The translations under genes and the position numbers were made by a program. A DNA stretch of 60,563 nt from Anaerolineae bacterium (GTDB lineage Bacteria; Chloroflexota; Anaerolineae; Aggregatilineales; Phototrophicaceae): contig JAIOHM010000187.1 of the NCBI GenBank assembly GCA_019912965.1, positions 1 to 60,563 on the forward strand, written 5' to 3'. Shown here piece after piece: positions 33,206 to 41,155 of this stretch (its first letter is position 1; each line of letters begins with the position of its first letter). The notes below the pieces were generated by a model. That model was not told the DNA's origin, did not search any database, and worked only from the letters and a program-made list of their open reading frames with translations.

Positions 33206-34417
33206 GTGAGCGATAAAGCGGCGGAACTATGGGAGCTTATAAGTGAGCTAAGGAATAATAACCGCGACGTAGTAGCAAAAGTCATTATCACCTTGCGCGA
33301 ACGAGGTTGGCTTAGTGATGGTACGCTGTGTATTAATGATTTGAGTAGAGCTAATCTAGCCGGGGCAGACCTGAGTAGAGCCTACCTTAAGGCAACCAAT
33401 TTGCACAGCGCAAACTTGATTAAAGCCAACCTAGCTGAAGCGGATCTACAGAGTACTATTTTGCATAACGCACAGCTAAGTAACGCTGAAATGACTAGAG
33501 TCAACTTGACAGGTGCTAATTTAAGTGGCGCTGATCTAAGTGGTGCTAGGTTAGGTTCAGCAAATCTAGTGAGAGCTAACTTGACAGGTACTAATTTAAG
33601 TGACGCTGATTTAAGTGGTGCCGACCTACGTGGTGCCGATTTGCGTAATGCTGACCTGACAAGAGCTGACCTACGTAGGACTGCTTTGGCTGAAACTGTT
33701 TTGACTGGAACCCAATTTTATAAAGCGCAATGTGGTGGCACTGTGTTTTCAGGTGTTGATCTTTCAGTAGGGATTAATTTGGTGACTATCTCTCATAGTG
33801 AACTTAGCTATATTGATACCCATACCCTATTTCGATCACAAAATCTGCCTGAAGTGTTTTTGCGCGGCTGTGGTGTGCCGGAGAGCTTGATTACGTATTT
33901 GCCATCGTTACGCGGGCAGGCGATAGAGTTTTATTCATGCTTCATCAGTTACAGTCATGCAGATAAATCGTTCGCGCGACGTTTGCATGATACATTGCAG
34001 GGGCGGGGTATCCGATGTTGGCTGGACGAAAAGCAGATGAATCCGGGCGACGATATTTATCAGGAGATTGACCGGGGTATCCGTTATTGGGATAAGGTAT
34101 TGCTGTGCTGTTCGGAAAGTGCGCTTTCAGAAAAGTGGTGGGTAGACCACGAGATTGACAAGGCATTCCAGAAAGAGCGGGATTTGATGCGAGAACGCAA
34201 GGAAAAAGTGCTGGCGTTGATTCCGCTTGATCTGGATGGGCATTTATTCAGCCATGAATACGATGCGCCGAAAGCCCAACAGATTCGGTCGCGGATTGCG
34301 GCAGATTTCAAAGGATGGGAGCGGGATAACGCGATATTTGAGCGCGAGGTGGAACGGGTGATTAAAGCATTGCGAACAGATGGCGGCAAAGAACCATTAC
34401 CGGAGTCGAGATTATGA
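33206..34417 (+). CDS. Pentapeptide-repeat protein with C-terminal TIR domain
   Basis: The protein has 403 residues from a GTG start. N-terminal residues 1-42 are helical. Residues 45-170 are A(D/N)LxxA pentapeptide repeats forming a right-handed quadrilateral beta-helix. A linker (FLRGCGVPESLITYLPSL) leads to a TIR_2 domain at about 248-400: YSCFISYSHADKSFARRLHDTL, RGIRCWLDEKQMNPGDDI, DKVLLCCSESALSEKWWVDHEIDKAF. The Glu in WWVDHE sits where the catalytic Glu of TIR NADases lies. Pentapeptide-TIR fusions are known in Chloroflexota and Cyanobacteria. It overlaps the next gene by 4 bp (ATGA). The repeat region is AT-richer than its surroundings. Confidence 0.92.
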   Translation: MSDKAAELWELISELRNNNRDVVAKVIITLRERGWLSDGTLCINDLSRANLAGADLSRAYLKATNLHSANLIKANLAEADLQSTILHNAQLSNAEMTRVNLTGANLSGADLSGARLGSANLVRANLTGTNLSDADLSGADLRGADLRNADLTRADLRRTALAETVLTGTQFYKAQCGGTVFSGVDLSVGINLVTISHSELSYIDTHTLFRSQNLPEVFLRGCGVPESLITYLPSLRGQAIEFYSCFISYSHADKSFARRLHDTLQGRGIRCWLDEKQMNPGDDIYQEIDRGIRYWDKVLLCCSESALSEKWWVDHEIDKAFQKERDLMRERKEKVLALIPLDLDGHLFSHEYDAPKAQQIRSRIAADFKGWERDNAIFEREVERVIKALRTDGGKEPLPESRL

Positions 34418-34836
34418 CACCTAAAAAAGCATTTCTATCGGTCAGTTTGCAAGGGCGGGACAGCCTTCAACCGGAGTTCGGGGTTATCCATCAGGTTTTA
34501 GCAACCTTTGGGATGGAGGGCATCGACTTCACGAAGCAGTTCACCTTTACGTTCGGTCAAGAGAAAGCCATGATGAAACAGGCACGCGATCAAATTCAGG
34601 CGGCGGATTTATTGATCGCGGAAGTTTCGGAAAAGGCGATTGGGGTGGGTGTTGAAATCGGCTATGCGGTGGCGATGGGCAAACCGGTGCTGTACATCCG
34701 CAAATCCCCGGCTACTTATTCGACAACCGTCGGCGGGATGGCGACGAAATCGTTTGTCTATACGGATACGGACGACTTACGGATAAAACTCACGCAGTTT
34801 TTGGAGAAGTTTACCGAAAGCACCACTACAGGCTAA
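34414..34836 (+). CDS. Nucleoside 2-deoxyribosyltransferase-like protein
   Basis: The protein has 140 residues, overlapping the TIR gene by ATGA, so translation is coupled. The fold is recognised from AFLSVSLQGRDSLQPEFGVIHQVL, the helix KAMMKQARDQIQAADLLIAEVSEKAIGVGVEIGYAVAMGKPVLYIRK and the last helix DLRIKLTQFLEKF. GVGVEIGYA carries the Glu equivalent to the catalytic Glu of NDT (usually GTAFELGYA). The family transfers or hydrolyses N-glycosidic bonds of nucleosides or nucleotides. Its pairing with a TIR protein suggests nucleotide-based signalling or defence; this is inference. Confidence 0.82.
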   Translation: MTPKKAFLSVSLQGRDSLQPEFGVIHQVLATFGMEGIDFTKQFTFTFGQEKAMMKQARDQIQAADLLIAEVSEKAIGVGVEIGYAVAMGKPVLYIRKSPATYSTTVGGMATKSFVYTDTDDLRIKLTQFLEKFTESTTTG

Positions 34837-34914
34837 AGCCCTCTGTACCACTACCAAAATGATTGACAAAATCAGAATTTATGTGCTAAAATTGAGGGCA
34901 AAAATCAGATACCC

Positions 34915-35358
34915 CTATTGAACGGCTAACCAGTGGGTGGCATTCTCAAAACGGGGTTCATCGGTGAAGCCTATCGCCGTATAAAAAGCGTGTCCATGTT
35001 CGGTCGGCGTGCGTAAGGTGATGATCGAAAACTGCACCGCGCCGCGTTCGATCAAGGCTTCGACCAACTGTTTGGCAATCCCCTGCCGTCGATATTCTGG
35101 CAAGACATACACATGACGAATTCTGCCAATCGTCGGGTCGTTCAGATAAGTATCGGGATGCACCCCGCCCACTGCCACCAGTCGCCCATCAGCATACCCC
35201 GCCAATAAAGCCGATCCGTTTTCGCGGAAGGTCGTTTGGCCGGATTGGTACTCGTCCCACAATTTCTGGATGAAGTTATAGCCTTCTGCAAGGCTCGAAG
35301 TCAGCAGGGGTTGGAGCATTTCCAAAGTCAGTTCAGGGATCGGTTGAATCGAAATCAT
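34915..35358 (-). CDS. GNAT family acetyltransferase
   Basis: The protein has 147 residues. Core motif A is IGRIRHVYVLPEYRRQGIAKQLVEALIERG, with the acetyl-CoA pyrophosphate loop RRQGIA. Preceding strands (GSALLAGYADGRLVAVGGV) and following HGHAFYTAIGFTDEPRF are typical. The acceptor substrate is unknown. It stands alone, convergent with the TIR unit and upstream of the lysine operon end. Confidence 0.92.
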   Translation of the reverse strand: MISIQPIPELTLEMLQPLLTSSLAEGYNFIQKLWDEYQSGQTTFRENGSALLAGYADGRLVAVGGVHPDTYLNDPTIGRIRHVYVLPEYRRQGIAKQLVEALIERGAVQFSIITLRTPTEHGHAFYTAIGFTDEPRFENATHWLAVQ

Positions 35359-35487
35359 GTCCGCGCCTCAGCGTTCAAAGCCTTATGATAACCCGATTTT
35401 TAGCCGAACGCTGGCATCATGGCAAACATGGCGGCGGTAGGGGTTTATGACATTGCCGCCAATAGTTTAGCCCTAAAAAACGTCACG

Positions 35488-35515
35488 GTAGGGGCGCAAC
35501 ATGTTGCGCCCCTAC
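35488..35515. repeat. Perfect 28-bp palindrome, GGGGCG family; possible terminator of the lysine operon
   Basis: GTAGGGGCG and CGCCCCTAC arms flank the core CAACATGTTG. It lies 18 bp after the lysS stop and, read on the minus strand, is followed by CGTGACG and TTTTTT, so it may terminate the operon transcript. It shares arms with the palindromes at 29245 and 36968. Confidence 0.75.
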
Positions 35516-35532
35516 TCAACCCTCATCACTCG

Positions 35533-36684
35533 TTACTCGATGACTTTGAGTTCGCCAGCGGCTTCGAGCAAGAGGGCGTCTACTTCGTCTAAAGAGAGGG
35601 AACGTTCATCAGCACGGCCTTTGATGACCCGCGTGATGTCGCGCACGGTGTCGTCATCCAGCGCCAGCCCCAGAGTCTCCGCCCGATCACGAATCGCGTT
35701 CCACCCGGTCAGGCGGTGACCAATCGCAATCTCGCGCGTCAGGCCGAAATCCTCCGGCTTCAAAATCTCATACGTGCCGGGGTCAGCCAGCACCGCTTTG
35801 GCATGAATGCCCGCTTTGTGCATAAACGCGCTCGATCCGGTGATGTAATTATTGAAGGGAATGTCGATCTCGCAGGTATCGGCGATCAACTGGTCAAGCT
35901 GAGGCAGCAGTTTCAGATTGTATTTTTCGACATAAGCGCGGTCGATGGTGTACAGACGGGCAACCAATCCGCCTAAGGGGGTGATGCCGTTGCGCTCACC
36001 GATGCCCAAAATAGTGGTGTCGATGTGAGTCGCTCCGGCTTCCAGCGCCGCACACGCATTGGCAATCGCGCAACCTGAGTCATTATGCCCGTGAAATTCG
36101 ATGTCCAATCCGGTGAGGCGAACGATCTGCCCGACCATCCGGTAAACCTGCGTCGGCAGCGCCACGCCGACCGTATCCGCCACACCCAAGCGGTTGACCA
36201 AGCCGAGGTCTGCAATCGCCAGATAGACGCGCAGCAGATCGCTTTCTTTACTGCGAAAGGTATCCTCGGTGCTGAAGCGCAGGATAATATCCGGCTGCTG
36301 CTGGCGGATGAAGGTCATCACCTCCGCCGCGATGTCGATAATCTGGCGGATGTTTTTGCCGTGCCTGTGCTGCATCAGTTGGGGCGATGTGCCGATGACC
36401 ACATCCAACCCATGCACCCCAGTATCCAACGCCCGCGCTGCGTCGTCCCGGTTGCAGCGGATGTGCGTCAAAATCCGCGCATTCAGTCCAGCAGATGTCA
36501 CCGCGCGAATATCGGCTTCACTTTGGGGCGAAGCACAGGGCGAGGTCATCTCGATCATTTCGACGCCGAAGTTATCCAGCATCCCGGCGATTTCCAGCTT
36601 TTGCGCCGTGCTGAAGGTGGCGGTACTGAACTGCTCCCCTTCGCGTAAGGTGCTTTCGATAATGCTGTAATTTTCAAAAGGCAT
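35533..36684 (-). CDS. lysS: Homocitrate synthase
   Basis: The protein has 383 residues and catalyses acetyl-CoA plus 2-oxoglutarate to homocitrate, the first step of the alpha-aminoadipate (AAA) lysine pathway. DRE-TIM barrel motifs are present: IIESTLREGEQFSTATFS, HGHNDSGCAIANA, TTILGIGERNGITPLGG. FNNYITGSSAFMHKAGIHAKAVL is the C-terminal region shared with Thermus homocitrate synthase; similarity is high over the whole length. It overlaps lysJ by 11 bp and is the last gene of the lysWXYZJS operon. The presence of this gene argues that the LysW set makes lysine and not only ornithine. Confidence 0.95.
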   Translation of the reverse strand: MPFENYSIIESTLREGEQFSTATFSTAQKLEIAGMLDNFGVEMIEMTSPCASPQSEADIRAVTSAGLNARILTHIRCNRDDAARALDTGVHGLDVVIGTSPQLMQHRHGKNIRQIIDIAAEVMTFIRQQQPDIILRFSTEDTFRSKESDLLRVYLAIADLGLVNRLGVADTVGVALPTQVYRMVGQIVRLTGLDIEFHGHNDSGCAIANACAALEAGATHIDTTILGIGERNGITPLGGLVARLYTIDRAYVEKYNLKLLPQLDQLIADTCEIDIPFNNYITGSSAFMHKAGIHAKAVLADPGTYEILKPEDFGLTREIAIGHRLTGWNAIRDRAETLGLALDDDTVRDITRVIKGRADERSLSLDEVDALLLEAAGELKVIE

Positions 36685-37879
36685 TGTTCAAAGTCTCCTC
36701 AATGATCGTCACTGCCTGCCACAAATCGTCATCCGAAATCACCAAAGGCGGGAGCAGGCGTAAAACGCTCGGCCCAGCCGGGAGCGCCAAGACGCCCCGT
36801 TCTTGTAAGGCTTTCAAAATTGGGGCGACTTTCCCGCGCAGTTCGATCCCGATCATGAAGCCGCGTCCACGCACTTCCCGCACCGCGTTCTCGCTCAGGT
36901 TCGCGCGGAAATGGTCAATCACCTGTTGGCCTAACTCCCGCGCACGGGTGATTAAATTTCCGTCTGCGGGGACATCCGGGCCGGATGCCCCTACGGTGAG
37001 TTCTTTTAACACCGCTAATCCGGCCCCACAGGCCAGCGGATTACCCCCGAAGGTGCTGCCATGTGTCCCCGGCGGGAGTTCGCCCACCCGTTCACCGATC
37101 AGCACCGCGCCCATCGGTATCCCGCCCGCCATGCTTTTAGCAACGGTCAGCAGGTCAGGCTGAACACCATCACGCTGATGGGCGAACAGATAACCTGTGC
37201 GGCCAAATCCGGTCTGCACTTCGTCGATAATCAGCAGCGTTCCGTTGGTGTGGCACAAGTCCTGCACCGCCCCTAAGTAGCCATCCTGCGCGGGATGTAC
37301 CCCGCCCTCACCCTGCACCACTTCGATAATGACCGCTGCGGTATCCGCGTTTAAGGCTTCGCGCAGTTTGTCGATGTTGTTGTAGGGGACGTGGGTTACA
37401 TTCGGGATCAAGGGCTGAAAGGGTTCGCGGTATTCTTTGTTCCACGTCGCGCTCAATGCGCCCATCGTCCGCCCATGAAAGCCGCGCATCGTGGCGATGA
37501 TTCCGGTGCGTCCGGTTTTCAAACGGGCGATTTTCAAGGCCGCTTCGTTGGCTTCCGTCCCGCTGTTGCACAGGAAAGCGCGGGGCATCTCCGCCACTTG
37601 GCACAGCGCCGCTTGATATTCCGCCCGCACCGGATTGTGAAACAGTTCCGGGCAGGTGATTAACTCAGCCGATTGGCGGGTTATGGCCTCAAGCACTGCC
37701 GGATGACAATGCCCCAAATTGGCTGCGCCCTGCCCACCCACGCAATCGATGTAGGCATTTCCCCGGTCATCCCAGAGGGTCGCGCCCGCACCGCGCACAA
37801 TCGTGATGTCGCGTTTGAGGTATGCGCCCGATGAATGTTGGTCTTCTAAGTCGCTTACGTTCGCTATGGTGTCGATCAT
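36674..37879 (-). CDS. lysJ: [LysW]-aminoadipate semialdehyde transaminase
   Basis: This 401-residue class III PLP aminotransferase (ArgD/LysJ type) converts LysW-bound aminoadipate semialdehyde to LysW-lysine. Seen: RGAGATLWDDRGNAYIDCVGG, LCNSGTEANEAALKIAR, GFHGRTMGALSATWN, LLIIDEVQTGFGRTG, and AKSMAGGIPMGA with the PLP Lys. GSTFGGNPLACGAG also fits. A stretch near residues 302-314 (VGASGPDVPADGN) is encoded by a palindromic repeat and looks like an in-frame insertion compared with Thermus LysJ. A heptad repeat separates it from lysZ. Confidence 0.95.
   Translation of the reverse strand: MIDTIANVSDLEDQHSSGAYLKRDITIVRGAGATLWDDRGNAYIDCVGGQGAANLGHCHPAVLEAITRQSAELITCPELFHNPVRAEYQAALCQVAEMPRAFLCNSGTEANEAALKIARLKTGRTGIIATMRGFHGRTMGALSATWNKEYREPFQPLIPNVTHVPYNNIDKLREALNADTAAVIIEVVQGEGGVHPAQDGYLGAVQDLCHTNGTLLIIDEVQTGFGRTGYLFAHQRDGVQPDLLTVAKSMAGGIPMGAVLIGERVGELPPGTHGSTFGGNPLACGAGLAVLKELTVGASGPDVPADGNLITRARELGQQVIDHFRANLSENAVREVRGRGFMIGIELRGKVAPILKALQERGVLALPAGPSVLRLLPPLVISDDDLWQAVTIIEETLNNAF
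36968..36994. repeat. GGGGC palindrome inside lysJ coding sequence
   Basis: GGGG, an A bulge, CATCCGG, G, CCGGATG, CCCC, then TAC: the same outer arms and CCCCTAC border as the intergenic palindromes at 29245 and 35488, with another core. It is translated as GASGPDVPA in LysJ. Confidence 0.65.
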
Positions 37880-37985
37880 AAAGATAAGTTCCTAGTTTCG
37901 AGGTATGAGGTATGAGTTACCAGATACCAGTTACCAGATAAGCAAGGCTGAGGTTTCAAATACAATATCGATGTTGATAAAGCCA
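37880..37985. repeat. lysZ-lysJ spacer with AGTTACC heptad repeats
   Basis: The 106-bp gap between lysZ and lysJ contains 37900-37941, GAGGTATGAGGTATGAG followed by TTACCAGATACCAGTTACCA, in a 7-bp period. The spacer is unusual in an operon whose other genes overlap or nearly touch. Confidence 0.65.
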
Positions 37986-38819
37986 TTAGTCCGCCGCGGT
38001 GAATACAACAGGTTGATGCGTCAAGGAATAAATACGTGTTCCGCCGCCCAACAGCGCAGTATCTAAAGGATTTTCCAAACGGGAATCGGCCAGAATGGTT
38101 TCGGCATTTCCGGCTGCCTGCGCTGCGAGTAATTTTTTCTTCATGCGCCCCGCTGCGAAGCGTTCGTATTGATCGAGGTCGCTCAGCACAATTTCCCGAA
38201 TGAGCGAGTTGGCGTCTTGCACATCGCGCAGCAGGCCGGGAACATTGCTCAAAATCACCAACGTTTCCGCCCCCAATGCGCGGGCGAGGTTAGCCGCAAC
38301 CAAATCGCCATCCACGTTCAGCCGTTCGTAATCTTCACCAATCGCCAGTGGCGCAACCACCGGGGTGATGCCCACATCCAACAGCGCATTCAGCACAGAA
38401 GCGTTCACGCCTGTGATCGTCCCGGTGTAGTCGTCGCGCACCATCACCTGACGCCCGTTGACAATCGCGCGGATAGCCGCTTTACGACGGGCATAAATCA
38501 GGTTCGGGCCGCTGAGTCCGACGGCGTTCACGCCTAAAGCGCTCAACTGCCCAACCATGCTCTGATTGACCGAGGCCGCAGCCGCGCTGTAAATTTCGAT
38601 GGTGCGGGCGTCGGTGTAACGACTGGTGTGTCCGCCGGGGGTGGTCAAGGTTTGCGCCGGGTAGCCGACCTGTTCTGCTAACTGATTGGCTGCATCACTC
38701 GCGCCGTGTACCAGCACCCAACGCTCACCATTCTGGATGCGTGCCGCTAAATTCCGTAAAGTCGCGGCGTGGTCGTTGCCTGCCCCACCGCCGATTTTGA
38801 GTACGTTGAAAGTTGTCAT
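37986..38819 (-). CDS. lysZ: [LysW]-aminoadipate kinase
   Basis: This 277-residue amino acid kinase family member (ArgB/LysZ type) phosphorylates the side-chain carboxylate of LysW-bound aminoadipate. Motifs: FNVLKIGGGAGNDHAATLRNLA at the ATP-binding start, WVLVHGASDAANQLAEQVG (gly-rich VHG region), AVGLSGPNLIYARRK and PVVAPLAIGEDYERLNVDGDLVAANLARAL. SNVPGLLRD and AGRMKKKLLAAQ, the C-terminal nucleotide loop, are also present. The order and motif set match LysZ/ArgB. Located between lysY and lysJ, separated from both by repeat-bearing spacers. Confidence 0.94.
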   Translation of the reverse strand: MTTFNVLKIGGGAGNDHAATLRNLAARIQNGERWVLVHGASDAANQLAEQVGYPAQTLTTPGGHTSRYTDARTIEIYSAAAASVNQSMVGQLSALGVNAVGLSGPNLIYARRKAAIRAIVNGRQVMVRDDYTGTITGVNASVLNALLDVGITPVVAPLAIGEDYERLNVDGDLVAANLARALGAETLVILSNVPGLLRDVQDANSLIREIVLSDLDQYERFAAGRMKKKLLAAQAAGNAETILADSRLENPLDTALLGGGTRIYSLTHQPVVFTAAD

Positions 38820-38960
38820 TGGTCGTTAGTCCTTTAGTTGTTACCAGTTACCAGTTGTCAGTTGCCAGTAAAAAGTCGATAGCGCTTGGTTATTCGTTAA
38901 TCCAGAGTTCAGCAAAATCCAGACCTAAACTAGCGGCTGGTAGCTGGAAACTGGTAACTT
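38820..38960. repeat. lysY-lysZ spacer with an inverted pair of heptad tracts
   Basis: GTTACCAGTTACCAGTTGTC (38838 on) and GCTGGTAGCTGGAAACTGGT (38935 on) are opposite orientations of the same AGTTACC-type repeat, about 65 bp apart. They could form a long RNA hairpin inside the operon transcript. No coding frame is seen. Confidence 0.7.
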
Positions 38961-40076
38961 TCAGGGATAGATTCCGCCGAATTCGAGGGCGGTGGTTTCT
39001 GGAAAATCACACATCAGGTTCATGCACTGCACGGCTGAACCCGCAGCACCTTTGCCGAGGTTGTCGATGGCGCACAGCAGCACCGCGCGTCCGGTGACGG
39101 GGTCATATTCCCAGCCGACATCGGCATAATTTGTGCCCCCCAGCAAGCGCGGTTCGGGATGGCGATGCAAACCAGTTTTTTCATGCACCGTGCGGACGAA
39201 CGGTTCACCATTCCATGCCGCGCGATACGCCTGCCACAAATCTTTTTCAGCTAATCCGGGGGGCAGAGTCACATGTACCGCCGCCGAAACGCCGCGCACC
39301 AATTCAACGCTGGTGACGCTCAAACGCACATCGAAATCCTCACCCCCCGACCCCCTCTCCACTGCGTAGCGAAGGGGAGTCTGACCATTGTCAGATGCGA
39401 GGGCGGGTTGACGCGAAAGGGTTCGTAGCGATTGGCGTACTTCGGCTTCGTGGCGGTGTCCGGTGAGGGCGAAGGGACGTACCACACCCACCCGCGCTGG
39501 ATGGTGACTGCTTTCGGTCGGTTCGCGTCCGGCCTCGCTGCTGCCCACTTTGGCATCAATAATCAGGGGTTGGTCAGCGCTCAAAATCCCGGCGCGCGCC
39601 AATGCCCACAATGCCAATGTCGAAGCGGTCGCGTTGCAGCCCACGCCGCTGGCATACTGCGCCCCACGTAATTCGTCGCGGTGCAGTTCCGGCAGACCGT
39701 AGATGAACCGCCCTAACCACTCCGGCGCGGCATGATCTTCGCCATAAGCGGCGCGATAGGCTGAAGCATCCCGCAAACGGAAATCCGCGCTCAGATCGAT
39801 AATGCGCGTCGCCAATCCAGCATAATGGTCGATGTGGTTCTGTGCCTGTCCATGTGGCAGAGCAAGAAACAGGACATCGCAAGGTTGCAATCCATCGCGC
39901 CCGATGAAGCGTAACTGCGTCCGTCCGCGTAACTGCGGGTGTACCTGATGGGCAAATTTGCCGATGAAACTCTCCGAGGTGGCCTGCACGACTTCCACTT
40001 CGGGGTGCTGGATTAACAGGCGTAAAAGTTCCCCGCCTGTATAACCGCTCCCGCCGACGATGCCTACCGTAATCAT
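38961..40076 (-). CDS. lysY: [LysW]-aminoadipate 6-phosphate reductase
   Basis: The 371-residue protein is an ArgC-type NADPH-dependent reductase that converts LysW-aminoadipyl phosphate to the semialdehyde. Motifs: VGIVGGSGYTGGELLRLL at the start, LALPHG near residue 92, IDLSADFRL, YASGVGCNATAS with the catalytic Cys, and HHPARVGVVRPFALTGHRHEAEV. Residues around 222-247 (ASDNGQTPLRYAVERGSGGE) are not found in typical LysY and are encoded by a CTCACCCC-type repeat, an apparent in-frame insertion. Its start overlaps lysX by ATGA. Confidence 0.94.
   Translation of the reverse strand: MITVGIVGGSGYTGGELLRLLIQHPEVEVVQATSESFIGKFAHQVHPQLRGRTQLRFIGRDGLQPCDVLFLALPHGQAQNHIDHYAGLATRIIDLSADFRLRDASAYRAAYGEDHAAPEWLGRFIYGLPELHRDELRGAQYASGVGCNATASTLALWALARAGILSADQPLIIDAKVGSSEAGREPTESSHHPARVGVVRPFALTGHRHEAEVRQSLRTLSRQPALASDNGQTPLRYAVERGSGGEDFDVRLSVTSVELVRGVSAAVHVTLPPGLAEKDLWQAYRAAWNGEPFVRTVHEKTGLHRHPEPRLLGGTNYADVGWEYDPVTGRAVLLCAIDNLGKGAAGSAVQCMNLMCDFPETTALEFGGIYP
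39338..39379. repeat. CTCACCCC-type repeat inside lysY coding sequence
   Basis: CCTCACCCCCCGACCCCCTC followed after a short core by GAAGGGGAG, the same C-rich block and closing arm as the copies at 31659 and 49031. It is read in frame within LysY (RYAVERGSGGE). Confidence 0.6.
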
Positions 40077-40951
40077 GCCTGCACCGCCACTGTGCTGAGA
40101 GCATAACGCACGACTTCCGCCGCGATGTCCACACCCGTTGGCGCGCTGCTGTTGCGGAATTCCATCGTGTGATTAACCTCGTTTACCAGAAAGCCGCGTT
40201 CGGGGTCTTCCAGCACATCAATCGCCACGATTCCGCCGCCGACAGCCTGTGCCGCACGGACGGAAATATCATTCAGTTCGGGGGTCACGGGGCAGTTAGA
40301 GGCTTTTCCCCCGCGTGCGGTGTTGGTAATCCAGTGCGCCGAGTCGCGGTAAATGGCGCAGATCGTCCGGTCGCCAATCACGAAGGCGCGGATGTCACGC
40401 CCCGGTTTCTGCACATATTCCTGCACGTAATAAATGTGGTGGTGGTAATCGCCCAACGTCTGACGATGTTCGATAATGGCTTCTGCCGTTTCGGGGTCAT
40501 TCACCCGCGCCAGCAGCCGCCCCCATGAACCGGTAACGGGTTTGAGGACGGCGGGATAGCCTAAGTCAGCGATGGCTTGCAAGGCGCTGTCGGGGTCAAA
40601 AGCGGTACGCGCTCCCGGCTGCGGGACATTGGCCTGCGCTAAGGCCAGCGTGGTGCGGAATTTATCGGCGCAGGTCGCGGCGGTTTCATAGCGGTTGAGG
40701 GCATTCACGCCCCAACTGCCCAGCGCCATCAGGGTGTATAAACCGCGCGAGGTGCTGACGCTGCGTTCCATAATCAGGTCATAGTCGCCCCATGCGACGC
40801 CAGTGGGAGCAAGCTGTTCGGCTCCGGCGGTGATGTCCAGATTGATTTCCCGGTCGCTGATGATTTCCGGCTCGACGCCTTGCGCCTGAAACGCACTGAT
40901 GAGCAGTTTTTCTTCCGGGCGGACGTGCGAAATGATGATACCGACGCGCAT
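40073..40951 (-). CDS. lysX: [LysW]-aminoadipate ligase, RimK/ATP-grasp family
   Basis: The 292-residue ATP-grasp enzyme attaches alpha-aminoadipate to the C-terminal Glu of LysW. The start is the ATG at 40951, one base after the lysW stop, not the longer in-frame start at 40987, which would lie inside lysW. Motifs: MRVGIIISHVRPEEKLLISAF, YPAVLKPVTGSWGRLLARV, YVQEYVQKPGRDIRAFVIGD, NTARGGKASNCPVTPEL, VAIDVLEDPERGFLVNEVNHTMEFRNS; the last has the Glu and Asn that bind Mg-ATP. Typical LysX length is about 280. Confidence 0.96.
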   Translation of the reverse strand: MRVGIIISHVRPEEKLLISAFQAQGVEPEIISDREINLDITAGAEQLAPTGVAWGDYDLIMERSVSTSRGLYTLMALGSWGVNALNRYETAATCADKFRTTLALAQANVPQPGARTAFDPDSALQAIADLGYPAVLKPVTGSWGRLLARVNDPETAEAIIEHRQTLGDYHHHIYYVQEYVQKPGRDIRAFVIGDRTICAIYRDSAHWITNTARGGKASNCPVTPELNDISVRAAQAVGGGIVAIDVLEDPERGFLVNEVNHTMEFRNSSAPTGVDIAAEVVRYALSTVAVQA

Positions 40952-40952
40952 G

Positions 40953-41126
40953 TTATTCGCCCCAATCCTCTTCAACTTCCGGCGCACGTTCCAGCGTGAC
41001 CGGGTTCAGGCTGACGAGTTCGAGTTCTGTGCCGCAGTCCGGGCAGGGCAGCAGTTCGTGCTGCATGGCGTTGGCGGGAATGGTGACATCCGCGCCGCAT
41101 TCGGGACAATTGGGTGTAGCAGACAT
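40953..41126 (-). CDS. lysW: Lysine biosynthesis amino-group carrier protein LysW
   Basis: This is a 57-residue carrier whose C-terminal glutamate is coupled to alpha-aminoadipate and carries the intermediates between LysX, LysZ, LysY and LysJ. The sequence shows two zinc-binding Cys pairs, CPEC and CPDC, the acidic middle AMQHELL and the invariant C-terminus EVEEDWGE. GGAGAG lies upstream of the ATG. It is the first structural gene of the operon, followed 1 bp later by lysX, and sits downstream of a tandem attenuator leader. Confidence 0.97.
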   Translation of the reverse strand: MSATPNCPECGADVTIPANAMQHELLPCPDCGTELELVSLNPVTLERAPEVEEDWGE

Positions 41127-41155
41127 AATGTGATCTCTCCATATTCTGAATTAGG

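Noticed and set aside
29245..36994. CRISPR array from repeated palindromes
   Set aside because: The palindromes are kilobases apart, have different cores and no regular spacers; no cas genes are present.
40952..40987. Longer start for lysX at 40987
   Set aside because: It would overlap lysW coding; the ATG at 40951 directly after the lysW stop matches the LysX start MRVGII.
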